DNA of 64,000 bases from Streptomyces termitum (GTDB lineage: Bacteria > Actinomycetota > Actinomycetes > Streptomycetales > Streptomycetaceae). Position numbers and translations under genes: made by a program. The notes beneath the pieces were generated by a model. It worked only from the letters and a program-made list of their open reading frames with translations, was not told the origin of the DNA and did not search any database. This document shows positions 1 to 15,190 of this stretch, one piece after another. Location: assembly GCF_014650175.1 (NCBI RefSeq), contig NZ_BMUL01000023.1:24828-88827 (forward strand). The letters run 5' to 3'. How positions within the stretch are numbered: the stretch's first letter is position 1; each line of letters begins with the position of its first letter.

Positions 1-375
1 CTCGGCTTCGACTCGCTCACCGCCGTCGAACTGCGCAACCAGCTCAACCGGGCCACCGGACTGCGCCTGCCCACCACGCTCGTCTTCGACCACCCCACCC
101 CGCAGGCGCTCGCCGCCCACCTCCTCGACGGCCTCGCCGTCCGCGAGGCGTCGCCCGCCGACCCCGTCCTCACCCCCCTCGCCGGACTGGAGGCGGCCAT
201 CGCCGCCGCCGCACCCGACCAGGAGGCCCGTGACCTCATCACCGCCCGCCTGCGGGACCTCCTCAGGACGGCCGAGACCGCGCACGGCGGCCCGCAGGAC
301 GCCCCCGAGGACGACCAGGACCTGGAGACGGCGAGCGACGAGGAACTCTTCGCGCTCCTCGACGACCTGGACTGA
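1..375 (+). CDS. Type I modular PKS, C-terminal end only (ACP and docking tail)
   Basis: The window opens inside this gene; only the last 124 codons are present. The first residues (LGFDSLTAVELRN) are the 4'-phosphopantetheine motif of an acyl carrier protein, with the attachment Ser at window codon 5, followed by the typical FDHPTP segment. After the ACP comes an Ala-rich linker and an acidic C-terminal helix (ATASDEEL-type, ending LFALLDDLD), which in modular PKSs acts as a docking element for the next subunit. The stop is 101 bp before the next PKS start and all three PKS genes share strand and order, so one operon is likely. Which module it closes cannot be told from this piece. Confidence 0.93.
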   Translation, partial: LGFDSLTAVELRNQLNRATGLRLPTTLVFDHPTPQALAAHLLDGLAVREASPADPVLTPLAGLEAAIAAAAPDQEARDLITARLRDLLRTAETAHGGPQDAPEDDQDLETASDEELFALLDDLD

Positions 376-476
376 CCCGCCGCCCGCCCCGCCCGGTGCC
401 GCGCCGACCCCCGGCGCGGCACCACCCCCACGCCCCACGCCCGACGCACACACCACCACCCGGGAGCTGAATTCAC

Positions 477-3400
477 GTGGCTGACGAGGTACAACTCCGC
501 GAATACCTCAAGAGGGCCATCGCCGACGCCCGAGACGCCCGCAAGCGTCTCCGCGAGGTCGAGGACAAGGAGCAGGAGCCGATCGCGATCGTCTCCATGG
601 CCTGCCGCTACCCCGGCGGCGTCGCCTCCCCCGAGGACCTGTGGCGCCTGGTGGCCGACGGCGTCGACGCCGTCTCCGACTTCCCCACCGACCGGGGCTG
701 GGACCTGGAGCACCTCTACGACCCCGACCCCGAGAAGACCGGCACCTCCTACTCCCGCGAGGGCGGCTTCCTCTACGACGCCGACCTCTTCGACCCGGAG
801 CTCTTCGGCATGTCCCCCCGCGAGGCCCTCGCCGCCGACCCGCAGCAGCGCCTCCTCCTGGAGACCGCCTGGGAGACCTTCGAACGCGCCGGCATCGACC
901 CCGTCTCCCTCAAGGGCACCCGCACGGGCGTCTTCACCGGCGTCATGTACAACGACTACGGCTCCCGCCCCCACCTCCCCCCGGAGGGCTTCGAGGGCTA
1001 CCTCTTCAGCGGCAGCGCGGGCTCCATCGCCTCCGGCCGCGTCGCCTACACGTACGGCCTCGAAGGGCCCGCCGTCACCGTCGACACGGCCTGCTCGTCC
1101 TCCCTCGTCGCCCTTCACCTCGCCGCCAACGCCCTGCGGCGCGGCGAGTGCGAACTCGCCCTCGCGGGCGGCGTCACCGTCATGTCCACCCCCGTCGCCT
1201 TCGTCGAGTTCTCCCGCCTGCGGGGCCTCGCCGCCGACGGCCGCAGCAAGTCCTTCTCCGCCGACGCCGACGGCACCGGCTGGGCCGAGGGCGTCGGCCT
1301 CCTCCTCCTGGAGAAGCTGTCCGACGCCCGCCGCCACGGCCACCGGGTCCTCGCCGTCGTCCGCGGCTCGGCCGTCAACCAGGACGGCGCCTCCAACGGG
1401 CTGACCGCCCCCAACGGCCCCGCGCAGGAACGCGTCATCCGCCAGGCCCTGGCGAGCGCCGGCCTCACCCCCGCCGACATCGACGCCGTCGAGGCGCACG
1501 GCACCGGCACCCGCCTCGGCGACCCCATCGAGGCCCAGGCCCTCTTCGCCACCTACGGCCAGGACCGGCCCGGCGACCGCCCCCTCCACCTCGGCTCCCT
1601 CAAGTCGAACATCGCCCACGCCCAGGCCGCCGCCGGTGTCGGCGGCATCATCAAGATGATCCAGGCCATGGAGCACGAGGTGCTGCCCCGCACCCTCCAC
1701 GCGGACCGGCCCACCACCCACGTCGACTGGGACGCGGGCGCCATCGCCCTCCTCCACGAGGCCAGGCCCTGGCCCAGGACCGCCACCCCGCGCCGCGCCG
1801 CCGTCTCCTCCTTCGGCTTCGGCGGCACCAACGCCCACGTCATCATCGAGGAGCCCCTGCCCGCACCGGCGGAACCGGAGGAGACCCCCGGGAGCACGGA
1901 CGGGCCGACCGCCCTGCCCGTCGTCCCGTGGACCGTCTCCGGCAAGACCGCCGACGCCCTGCGCGACCAGGCCCGCCGCCTCTACGCCCGCCTCACGGCG
2001 GACCTTGGCGTCTCCCCCCTGGACGTCGGCTTCTCCCTGGCGACCGGTCGCGCCTCGCTGGACCACCGGGCGGTGGTGACGGGCCGCGACCGGGCCGAAC
2101 TCCTCGCCGGGGTCCGCGCCCTGGCCGAGGGCGGTACGGCCCCGGGCCTGGTCCACGGCGAGCGCGCGGGCGGCCGGCTCGGCTTCCTCTTCACCGGCCA
2201 GGGCGCCCAGCGCGCCGGAATGGCCCGTGAACTGCACGCCTCGTTCCCGGTGTTCGCGTCGGCCTTCGACGAGATCGCGGATCTCCTGGACGCGGGTCTG
2301 GGCGGTTCGGTGCGCGAAGTGATCGCGTCGGGGGAGGGGCTGGACGAGACCGGCTGGACGCAGCCCGCGCTGTTCGCGGTCGAGGTCGCGCTCTTCCGGC
2401 TGGTGGAGTCCTGGGGCGTGAAGCCGGACTTCGTCGCCGGGCACTCCATCGGCGAGCTCGCCGCCGCGCACGTCGCCGGGGTCTTCTCGCTCCAGGACGC
2501 GGTCCGCCTGGTGGTGGCGCGGGCGCGGCTGATGCAGGCGCTGCCGGAGGGCGGTGCGATGGTCGCCGTACAGGCCACCGAGGAGGAGGTGATCCCCCTG
2601 CTCGACGGTGCCGTCTCGGTCGCCGCCGTCAACGGCCCCGCCTCCGTGGTCCTCTCCGGTGAGGAGACGGCCGTCCTCGCGGCGGCCGGGAAGCTGGCGG
2701 AGCTGGGTCGCAAGACCAAGCGCCTGTCGGTCAGCCACGCCTTCCACTCGCCTCTGATGGACCCGATGCTGGCGGAGTTCACGGCCGTCGCCTCCGAACT
2801 CACGTACACGGCACCGGACATCGCGGTCGTCTCCACCCTCACCGGCCGGCTCGCGACCGGTGACGACCTGCGCACGGCCGCCTACTGGGCCGACCAGGTG
2901 CGGGGCACCGTCCGCTTCGCCGACGCCGTGGACACCCTGGCCGCCGAGGGCGTCACCTCGTACCTGGAGATCGGCCCCGACGGCGTCCTCTCCGCCCTCA
3001 CCGAGGGCGCCGTGCCCGCCCTGCGCCGGGGCCGCGACGAGGCGGGCACCCTCCTCCTGGCGGTCGGATCGCTGTACGCGCGCGGCGTCCCCGTCCGCTG
3101 GGAGGCGCTGTACGAGGGGACCGGCGCCCGCCGCGTCCCGCTGCCCACGTACGCCTTCCAGCGCCGCCGGTACTGGCTCGAACCCCGCCCCGCCGCCGAG
3201 CCCTTCGGCGCCGGAGCCCCCACCACCGGGCACCCGGTCCTCGGCTCGCCCGTCACCGTGGCCGGGTTCAACCAGATCCTCTTCACGAGCCGGCTCTCCC
3301 TGCGCAGCCACCCGTGGCTCGCCGACCACGTCGTCCTCGGCTCGCCCGTGCTGCCCGCCTCCGCCCTCGTCGAACTAGCCATCCACGCGGGCGACCTGAT

Positions 3401-5906
3401 TGGGCATCCGGCCCTCGACGAGCTCAACCTCCAGGTGCCGCTGGTCCTCCCCGAGGAGGGCAACATCCAGCTCCAGGTCAGGGCCGGCACCCCGGACGAC
3501 AGCGGACGCCACTGCCTGTGCCTCTACTCCCGCCCCGACGACTTCGACGCGCCGTGGACCATGCACGCCGAGGGCTGGTACCTCACCGAGGAGCCCGAGG
3601 CCGTGACCGTCCCGGCCTGGGACGAGGACGCCGAGGACCGCACCACCGAGATCCGGCTCCCCGAAGGACTGCGGACCGACGCGGGCCGGTACGGGCTCCA
3701 CCCCGTGCTGCTCCAGGCGGCCCTGCCGACCCGGCCCGTCGACCCCGAGGCGGGCACGGTCCCGGTGCCGGCCGACTGGTACGGCGTACGGCTCCACGCG
3801 ACCGGTGCGACCGCCGTCCGGGCGCGGGTCACGGAGATCGACGCCGACTCCTTCTCGCTCCAACTGGCCGACGCCGAGGGTGACCTCGTCGTCTCGGTCG
3901 ACTCCATCGTCTTCCGTGACGTGCCCAACGAGCAGTTCCGGGCCGCCGTCGGCGGCGACAGCACCGGCCGCGAGTCGCTGTTCCACCTGGACTGGACGCC
4001 CGCCGTCCTTCCGGACCCCGCCCCCGGCCCGCGCACGACGGCCGTCCTCGACCCGGACGGCACGGGCGGCACGGGCGAGGCGCGGTACCCGACCCCGGCG
4101 GCCGTCGCCGACGCCCTCGCGTCCGGCGCCCTCGCCCCCGGCACCGACGCGGTCCTGCTGCCGTGGCCCCCGGCCCGTACCGGCACCGACCGGGTCACCG
4201 CCGTCCACGACGCCACCCACAAGGCCCTCGGGGTCGTACGGGAGTGGCTGGCGGACGAGCGGCTGGAGGGGGTCCGGCTGGCCGTGGCGACCTCGGGCGC
4301 GGTCGCGACGGAGGAGAAGGAGGACGTGACCGACCTCGCGGGCGCGGCCGTCTGGGGCCTGCTCCGCTCGGCCCAGTCCGAGCACCCCGGCCGCCTGGTC
4401 CTCCTCGACACCGACACGACGGACCCCGAGGCGCTGTCCGGCGTCCTCGCCTCCGGCGAACCGCAGGCCGCCCTCCGCGACGGCAGGATCCTCCTGCCCC
4501 GCCTGCGCCGCGTCCCCGCCACCGCCCCCGGCAGGGCCCCGGCCTGGAAGAAGGACGGCACCGTCCTCGTCACCGGCGGCACCGGCACCCTGGGCGCCGA
4601 GATCGCCCGCCACCTCGTCGCGGAGCACGGCGCCTCCCGGCTCCTGCTCCTCACCCGCAGCGGCGGCGAGGCCGCGCACGTCCGGCCGCTCCTCGACGAC
4701 CTGCGCGGCATCGGCGCCCACGTCACCCTCGCCGCCGTCGACGTCGCCGACCGCGCCGCGCTCGCCGAGGCCATCGCCGCGATCCCGGCCGAGCACCCGC
4801 TGACCGCCGTCGTGCACACCGCCGGCGTCCTCGACAACGGCCTGCTCCCCGCCCTCACCGGCGACCGGCTCGACGCCGTGCTGCGGCCCAAGGCCGACGC
4901 CGCCTGGCACCTCCACGAACTGACCAGGGACATGCCCCTCGACGCGTTCGTGCTGTTCTCCTCCACCGTCGGCGTCCTCGGCGGCCCCGGCCAGGCCAAC
5001 TACGCCGCCGCCAACCACTTCCTGGACGGCCTCGCCGCCCACCGGCACGCCCACGGCCTGCCCGCGACCTCCATCGCCTGGGGCCTGTGGCAGCTCGGCG
5101 GCATCAACGCCCACCTCTCCGAGGCCGACCTCAACCGCTTCGCCCGCGACGGCTTCCGGCCGATCGCCCGCGTCGAGGGCCTCTCCCTCTTCGACCGCGC
5201 CACCGCCGACGGCCGGGCCGCGCTCGTCGCCACCCCGGTCGGCGTCTCCGCCCTCCGCGCCCAGACCCGCGTCCCCGCCCTCCTGACCGAACTCGCCGCC
5301 CCGTCCGGCCGCCGCGTCGCCGCCGGACCCGCCGAGACGGCCCCCGGCACGGCCGCCGACCCGGCCGCCGCGCTCACCGCCCGCCTGACCGGCCTGAGCG
5401 AGGTCGAGCAGGAGCAGCTCCTGCTCACCCTCGTCCGGACCGAGGTGGCCGCCGTCCTCGCCCGCACCGACGCCGGGGCCATCGCCCCGGACCGCGCCTT
5501 CCAGGACCTGGGCTTCGACTCGCTCACCGCCGTCGACCTGCGCAACCGGCTCACCACCGCCACCGGCACCCGGCTCCCCGCCACCCTCGTCTTCGACCAC
5601 CCCACCCCGGCGGCCCTCGTCGCCCTCCTGCGCGAACGCCTCGTCCCGCGGGCCCCCGACGCCCGCCGCGCCCTCCTCGACGAACTCGACGCCATGGAAG
5701 GGAAGCTGGCCTCCCTCACCGGGGACGACGAGGACCGCTCGGCGCTCTCCGGACGCCTCCGCGCCCTCCTCGCCCGCGTCGAGGGGACGGGAGGAGCGGC
5801 GGCCGGCCGGCCGGACACGGCCGCCGACGCCGCCGCCGAGGCGATCGAGGCGGCCTCCGTCGACGAACTCCTCAGCCTCATCGACGGCGAACTCGGCCGC
5901 CCCTGA
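477..5906 (+). CDS. Type I PKS, one module: KS-AT-DH-KR-ACP, malonyl-specific, DH catalytic Asp replaced
   Basis: 1809 aa, GTG start with GGGAG at 462-466. Residues 1-33 form a coiled-coil docking helix. KS: Cys206, His341, His381. AT: nucleophile Ser657 in GHSIGEL; HAFH at 754-757 predicts malonyl-CoA. DH: His951 in HVVLGSPVLP is intact, but the second motif reads HPVLLQAAL, with Gln1080 where the catalytic Asp is expected, so dehydration is doubtful. KR: NADPH loop GGTGTLG near 1367, Asp1453 in the LDN motif (B-type hydroxyl), Tyr1509. ACP: Ser1682, then an acidic tail ending in a docking helix. The module should add a C2 unit and reduce the keto group; whether it removes water is the open point. 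Several AT and KR stretches are nearly identical in DNA to the next PKS gene. Confidence 0.96.
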   Translation: MADEVQLREYLKRAIADARDARKRLREVEDKEQEPIAIVSMACRYPGGVASPEDLWRLVADGVDAVSDFPTDRGWDLEHLYDPDPEKTGTSYSREGGFLYDADLFDPELFGMSPREALAADPQQRLLLETAWETFERAGIDPVSLKGTRTGVFTGVMYNDYGSRPHLPPEGFEGYLFSGSAGSIASGRVAYTYGLEGPAVTVDTACSSSLVALHLAANALRRGECELALAGGVTVMSTPVAFVEFSRLRGLAADGRSKSFSADADGTGWAEGVGLLLLEKLSDARRHGHRVLAVVRGSAVNQDGASNGLTAPNGPAQERVIRQALASAGLTPADIDAVEAHGTGTRLGDPIEAQALFATYGQDRPGDRPLHLGSLKSNIAHAQAAAGVGGIIKMIQAMEHEVLPRTLHADRPTTHVDWDAGAIALLHEARPWPRTATPRRAAVSSFGFGGTNAHVIIEEPLPAPAEPEETPGSTDGPTALPVVPWTVSGKTADALRDQARRLYARLTADLGVSPLDVGFSLATGRASLDHRAVVTGRDRAELLAGVRALAEGGTAPGLVHGERAGGRLGFLFTGQGAQRAGMARELHASFPVFASAFDEIADLLDAGLGGSVREVIASGEGLDETGWTQPALFAVEVALFRLVESWGVKPDFVAGHSIGELAAAHVAGVFSLQDAVRLVVARARLMQALPEGGAMVAVQATEEEVIPLLDGAVSVAAVNGPASVVLSGEETAVLAAAGKLAELGRKTKRLSVSHAFHSPLMDPMLAEFTAVASELTYTAPDIAVVSTLTGRLATGDDLRTAAYWADQVRGTVRFADAVDTLAAEGVTSYLEIGPDGVLSALTEGAVPALRRGRDEAGTLLLAVGSLYARGVPVRWEALYEGTGARRVPLPTYAFQRRRYWLEPRPAAEPFGAGAPTTGHPVLGSPVTVAGFNQILFTSRLSLRSHPWLADHVVLGSPVLPASALVELAIHAGDLIGHPALDELNLQVPLVLPEEGNIQLQVRAGTPDDSGRHCLCLYSRPDDFDAPWTMHAEGWYLTEEPEAVTVPAWDEDAEDRTTEIRLPEGLRTDAGRYGLHPVLLQAALPTRPVDPEAGTVPVPADWYGVRLHATGATAVRARVTEIDADSFSLQLADAEGDLVVSVDSIVFRDVPNEQFRAAVGGDSTGRESLFHLDWTPAVLPDPAPGPRTTAVLDPDGTGGTGEARYPTPAAVADALASGALAPGTDAVLLPWPPARTGTDRVTAVHDATHKALGVVREWLADERLEGVRLAVATSGAVATEEKEDVTDLAGAAVWGLLRSAQSEHPGRLVLLDTDTTDPEALSGVLASGEPQAALRDGRILLPRLRRVPATAPGRAPAWKKDGTVLVTGGTGTLGAEIARHLVAEHGASRLLLLTRSGGEAAHVRPLLDDLRGIGAHVTLAAVDVADRAALAEAIAAIPAEHPLTAVVHTAGVLDNGLLPALTGDRLDAVLRPKADAAWHLHELTRDMPLDAFVLFSSTVGVLGGPGQANYAAANHFLDGLAAHRHAHGLPATSIAWGLWQLGGINAHLSEADLNRFARDGFRPIARVEGLSLFDRATADGRAALVATPVGVSALRAQTRVPALLTELAAPSGRRVAAGPAETAPGTAADPAAALTARLTGLSEVEQEQLLLTLVRTEVAAVLARTDAGAIAPDRAFQDLGFDSLTAVDLRNRLTTATGTRLPATLVFDHPTPAALVALLRERLVPRAPDARRALLDELDAMEGKLASLTGDDEDRSALSGRLRALLARVEGTGGAAAGRPDTAADAAAEAIEAASVDELLSLIDGELGRP

Positions 5907-5989
5907 TCCCCCTTCACGGCCCCACCCCGCACCCCGCCCCCGCCCCGTCGCCCGCCTTCCGCCCTTCGCCCGAGGAGAGCACGCACCCG

Positions 5990-12463
<6,474 letters not shown>

Positions 12464-12468
12464 CCGGA

Positions 12469-12505
12469 GGTCCGGGGCGGGTCTCTTCAACTCCCGCCCC
12501 GGACC
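12469..12505 (+). terminator. Hairpin after the PKS operon
   Basis: A perfect 13-bp inverted repeat (12469-12481 with 12493-12505, 11-nt loop) starts six bases after the PKS stop. It has no T-run, which is usual for Streptomyces terminators. A TTGACA hexamer follows at 12512-12517 and may serve the SDR gene, although no clear -10 sits at the right distance. Confidence 0.7.
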
Positions 12506-12581
12506 GCCGACTTGACACATCCTTTACCCCCTTTGCCTCCGGAACACCGGACCCTGGCGTTCCGCTGACACCATCGGCGCC

Positions 12582-13352
12582 ATGGTCGATTCGGACGGAT
12601 TACTTCGGGGCAAGGTCGTGCTGATCACGGGGGCGAGCAGCGGCATCGGCGCCGCCGCCGCCCGCGTCTTCGCGGGGGAGGGGGCGGCGGTCGTCCTCGC
12701 GGCCCGCCGCGAGGCGCGGCTCGCCGCCCTCGTGGCGGAACTGACGGACAAGGGCCACCCGGCCTCGGCGGTGCTGTGCGACGTGACGCGGGCCGAGGAC
12801 GCCCGGCGCGCGGTCGCCCACGCGCTGCGCCACCACGGCAGGCTCGACGGGGCCTTCAACAACGCGGGCCGGGGAGGCGACCTGACGCCCCTCCACGAGA
12901 TGGACGACGACGTCTACGACGCCATCCTCGACACCAACGTGCGGGGGCTGTGGAACTGCCTGCGCGCCGAGATCGCCGCCATGCTCCCCACGGGCGGCGG
13001 CGCCATCGTCAACAACAGCAGCGTGGGCGGGCTCGTGGCCATCCCCACCGCCGCCCCGTACGTCGCCTCCAAGCACGCCGTCGTCGGCTTCACCCGGGCC
13101 GCCGCCGACGAGTACGCGGGCCGGGGCGTCCGGGTCAACGCGGTGGCGCCCGGCTCCACGCTCAGCGAGATCACCGCCGACTGGTACGCGCGCAACCCCG
13201 GCCTCCAGGACCGGATCCACGCCTCCGTCCCGCAGGGCCGCACCGCCGCGCCGGAGGAGGTCGCCGAGGCCGCGGCCTGGCTGCTCAGCGACCGCTCCTC
13301 GTACGTCACCGGCACCGTCCTGCCGGTGGACGGGGGGTACGTCAACCGCTGA
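12582..13352 (+). CDS. Short-chain dehydrogenase/reductase (classical SDR), TTA-containing
   Basis: 256 aa. N-terminal cofactor loop GASSGIG, NNAG motif, active-site Ser in NNSSVGG and the YVASK Tyr/Lys pair identify a classical NAD(P)H-dependent SDR; the C-terminal segment VTGTVLPVDGGY is typical of the glucose dehydrogenase-like group. It stands 118 bp after the PKS and next to the afsA homologue. It could tailor the polyketide aldehyde or act in butyrolactone synthesis as a keto reductase, as the SDRs BarS1/ScbB do; sequence alone does not decide. Codon 7 is TTA (12600-12602), so translation should need the bldA leucyl-tRNA. No good ribosome site is visible before the ATG. Confidence 0.93.
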   Translation: MVDSDGLLRGKVVLITGASSGIGAAAARVFAGEGAAVVLAARREARLAALVAELTDKGHPASAVLCDVTRAEDARRAVAHALRHHGRLDGAFNNAGRGGDLTPLHEMDDDVYDAILDTNVRGLWNCLRAEIAAMLPTGGGAIVNNSSVGGLVAIPTAAPYVASKHAVVGFTRAAADEYAGRGVRVNAVAPGSTLSEITADWYARNPGLQDRIHASVPQGRTAAPEEVAEAAAWLLSDRSSYVTGTVLPVDGGYVNR

Positions 13353-13366
13353 GGACGCGCGGCAGA

Positions 13367-13408
13367 GGGGGTGGTGCCCCGGTCCGGCCGGACCGGGGCA
13401 CCACCCCC
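13367..13408. terminator. Perfect 42-bp palindrome, bidirectional terminator
   Basis: The 21-nt arms 13367-13387 and 13388-13408 are exact reverse complements. It lies between the convergent SDR and afsA-like genes and can end transcription from both sides. Confidence 0.85.
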
Positions 13409-13431
13409 TTCGCGCGCTCCCGCGCCGGTGG

Positions 13432-14346
13432 CTACGCCGGCCGGCGCAGGTCCATGGCGACGGAGAAGGCGCGCCTGCCGTGCTGCGTGCCGGTGATCTC
13501 GACGTGGGACGGGCCCTCGTCGGAGGCGGCGACGACGGCCGCGTCGATCCAGCACGGCGCGTCGAACTCGACGTACCGGTCGAAGGTGCACATCAGGCGG
13601 ACGGGGTGCCGGTCCGGTCCGGCGGTCGCGTGCAGGGCCTGGTGGGCCGCCTCGACCAGGGCCAGGCCGGGCACGTGGTCGACCCGGTGGTCGTACAGCG
13701 CGAGGTTCGACGTGTCCACGCGCAGCTGCCAGCGGTCCGGCCGGCCGGACGGGGCCAGGACGACCTCCTCCTCGCGGACGCGGCCCACGGTGCGCGGCGC
13801 CAGCGGCGCGGGCGGCGCGGCCTCCCCCCACGGGGCGTCGGCGTACGGGCCGCGCAGCCGGCGGTAGGTCGCCGGGGCTATCCAGCTGAAGGACAGCCGG
13901 GCCTCGGCGACCGGCCGGCCCTCGGACAGGATCGACTGCTCCAGCCGTAAGGAGCGCGGCCCGGCGCGCTTGACCGTCACAAGAATGAACAGGGTGTCCG
14001 GTTTGTTTCCGGAGCAATAAAAATCCTCGGAGACGCCGAAGTCCATGACTCCCAGCAGGGTCTGGTGCGACAGCGGCACCTCCGCCTCGGCGTGCCCGAT
14101 GAGCAGGCCGCTCTGCCGCATCGTCTGGGCGAGCAGCAGCGGGACCGAGCCCCCGTACACCCCGGAGTCGGGCCAGCGCGCGCTCACGGAGTAGCGATCC
14201 CCGCCCAGCGGAGCCCAGTTGGTGAGCAGGACCGCCTCCGGGTCGTGCAGGTGCACGAGCTCTTTGGGGACGGTGCGGACGGGGCTCGCGGCCCGGTGGG
14301 CGACGGTGACGTCCCGTCGACGATCGGCGAGCAGTGCTTTGGACAT
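13432..14346 (-). CDS. AfsA/ScbA-type gamma-butyrolactone (or butenolide) synthase
   Basis: 304 aa, the usual AfsA length. Two hotdog-like AfsA repeats are recognisable; the second contains LYDHRVDHVPGLALVEAA, the family signature. AfsA proteins condense a beta-ketoacyl-ACP-derived chain with dihydroxyacetone phosphate in the first step of GBL autoinducer synthesis. The ATG at 14346 has AGGGGGG upstream. The gene is divergent from a receptor-type TetR, the classic scbA/scbR layout. Codon 133 is TTA (13948-13950), predicting bldA dependence. A stretch around 13990-14030 is clearly AT-richer than its surroundings and uses TTT, TAT and AAA codons. The exact ligand cannot be predicted. Confidence 0.95.
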   Translation of the reverse strand: MSKALLADRRRDVTVAHRAASPVRTVPKELVHLHDPEAVLLTNWAPLGGDRYSVSARWPDSGVYGGSVPLLLAQTMRQSGLLIGHAEAEVPLSHQTLLGVMDFGVSEDFYCSGNKPDTLFILVTVKRAGPRSLRLEQSILSEGRPVAEARLSFSWIAPATYRRLRGPYADAPWGEAAPPAPLAPRTVGRVREEEVVLAPSGRPDRWQLRVDTSNLALYDHRVDHVPGLALVEAAHQALHATAGPDRHPVRLMCTFDRYVEFDAPCWIDAAVVAASDEGPSHVEITGTQHGRRAFSVAMDLRRPA

Positions 14347-14395
14347 GATCCCCCCTGGGGTCAGGCCGAGACTGGGTACCTGATTCCGGTGCGAG

Positions 14396-14421
14396 ATAAG
14401 ATACCGGCTAACCGGTCCTTT
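14396..14421. promoter_or_regulatory. Candidate autoregulatory element (receptor operator) between afsA-like and tetR
   Basis: An imperfect dyad centred on ACCGG-CTA-ACCGGT (14403-14416), with AAGAT on the left and CCTTTT on the right, lies just upstream of the receptor start. CCGG-cored dyads with A/T-rich flanks are typical of ArpA/ScbR-family operators. The similarity to the family consensus is by eye only. Confidence 0.5.
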
Positions 14422-14465
14422 TCAAGGGACGGTTGGAGACCGCACGTATACAAAAAGGGGTGACT

Positions 14466-15146
14466 GTGGCACAGCAGGAACGCGCGATCCGGACCAGGCG
14501 GGTCATCCTGGAGGCCGCCGCCGCGATCTTCGACGAGCACGGCTACAAGTCGACGACCATCGCCGAGGTCCTCGCGCGGGCCGACGTGACCAAGGGCGCG
14601 CTCTACTTCCACTTCCCCTCCAAGGGGGACCTGGCGCGCGGCGTCCTGGAGGCCGCCGTGACCACCGACGGCGTCCGGCCGCAGGCCCTCAAGCTCCAGG
14701 AGGTGATCGACACCATGCTGCTGCTGGCCCACCGGCTGCCCCGCGAACCGATGCTCAGCGCGGCCCTGCGGATGGCCCTCGACCTCTCCGCGCGCCGTCA
14801 GTTCGGCACCGCCTGGCCCGAGTGGACCGAGCTGATCGCCGGCATGCTCGGCGACGCCAAGGGGCGCGGCGAGGTCCTGCCGCACGTCGACGTGGCGGAC
14901 GCCGCCCGCATGATGGTCTGCGCCTGGACCGGCGTCCGCGTCGTCTCCGAGGCGCTCCCGGAGCAGCCCGAACTCTCCGGCGAGATCGCGCTCCTGCTCC
15001 AACTGCTCCTGCCGGCCGTCGCCGCCCCCACGGTCCTGCCCCGCCTGGAGGTCTCGGCCGCCCGCGCCGCCCACCTCTACGCCGACATGCCGGCCTGGCG
15101 GGCCGAGGCGGCGGAGGCTGCCGCGGCGTCCGGCCTGGTGCACTGA
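14466..15146 (+). CDS. TetR-family gamma-butyrolactone receptor (ArpA/ScbR-like)
   Basis: 226 aa. AGGGG at 14456-14460 lies five bases before the GTG at 14466, which yields VAQQERAIRTRRVILEAAA, the usual beginning of ArpA/ScbR/FarA proteins; upstream in-frame codons are not used. The helix-turn-helix covers about residues 10-56 (TTIAEVLARADVTKGALYFHF). The rest is the ligand-binding TetR core. In this family the free protein represses the afsA-like gene and a SARP gene and leaves DNA when the lactone binds. Its position opposite afsA and beside a SARP fits. It could instead be a pseudo-receptor (ScbR2-like) that binds antibiotics, but the paired afsA favours a true receptor. Confidence 0.92.
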   Translation: MAQQERAIRTRRVILEAAAAIFDEHGYKSTTIAEVLARADVTKGALYFHFPSKGDLARGVLEAAVTTDGVRPQALKLQEVIDTMLLLAHRLPREPMLSAALRMALDLSARRQFGTAWPEWTELIAGMLGDAKGRGEVLPHVDVADAARMMVCAWTGVRVVSEALPEQPELSGEIALLLQLLLPAVAAPTVLPRLEVSAARAAHLYADMPAWRAEAAEAAAASGLVH

Positions 15147-15190
15147 CGCGCCCCGCCCGGCCGGGGGAGGGGCGGCGCCTTCGCGCGCCC

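Noticed and set aside
14466..15146. Pseudo-receptor (ScbR2 type)
   Set aside because: Cannot be excluded, but the divergent afsA partner and ArpA-like N-terminus favour a true butyrolactone receptor.
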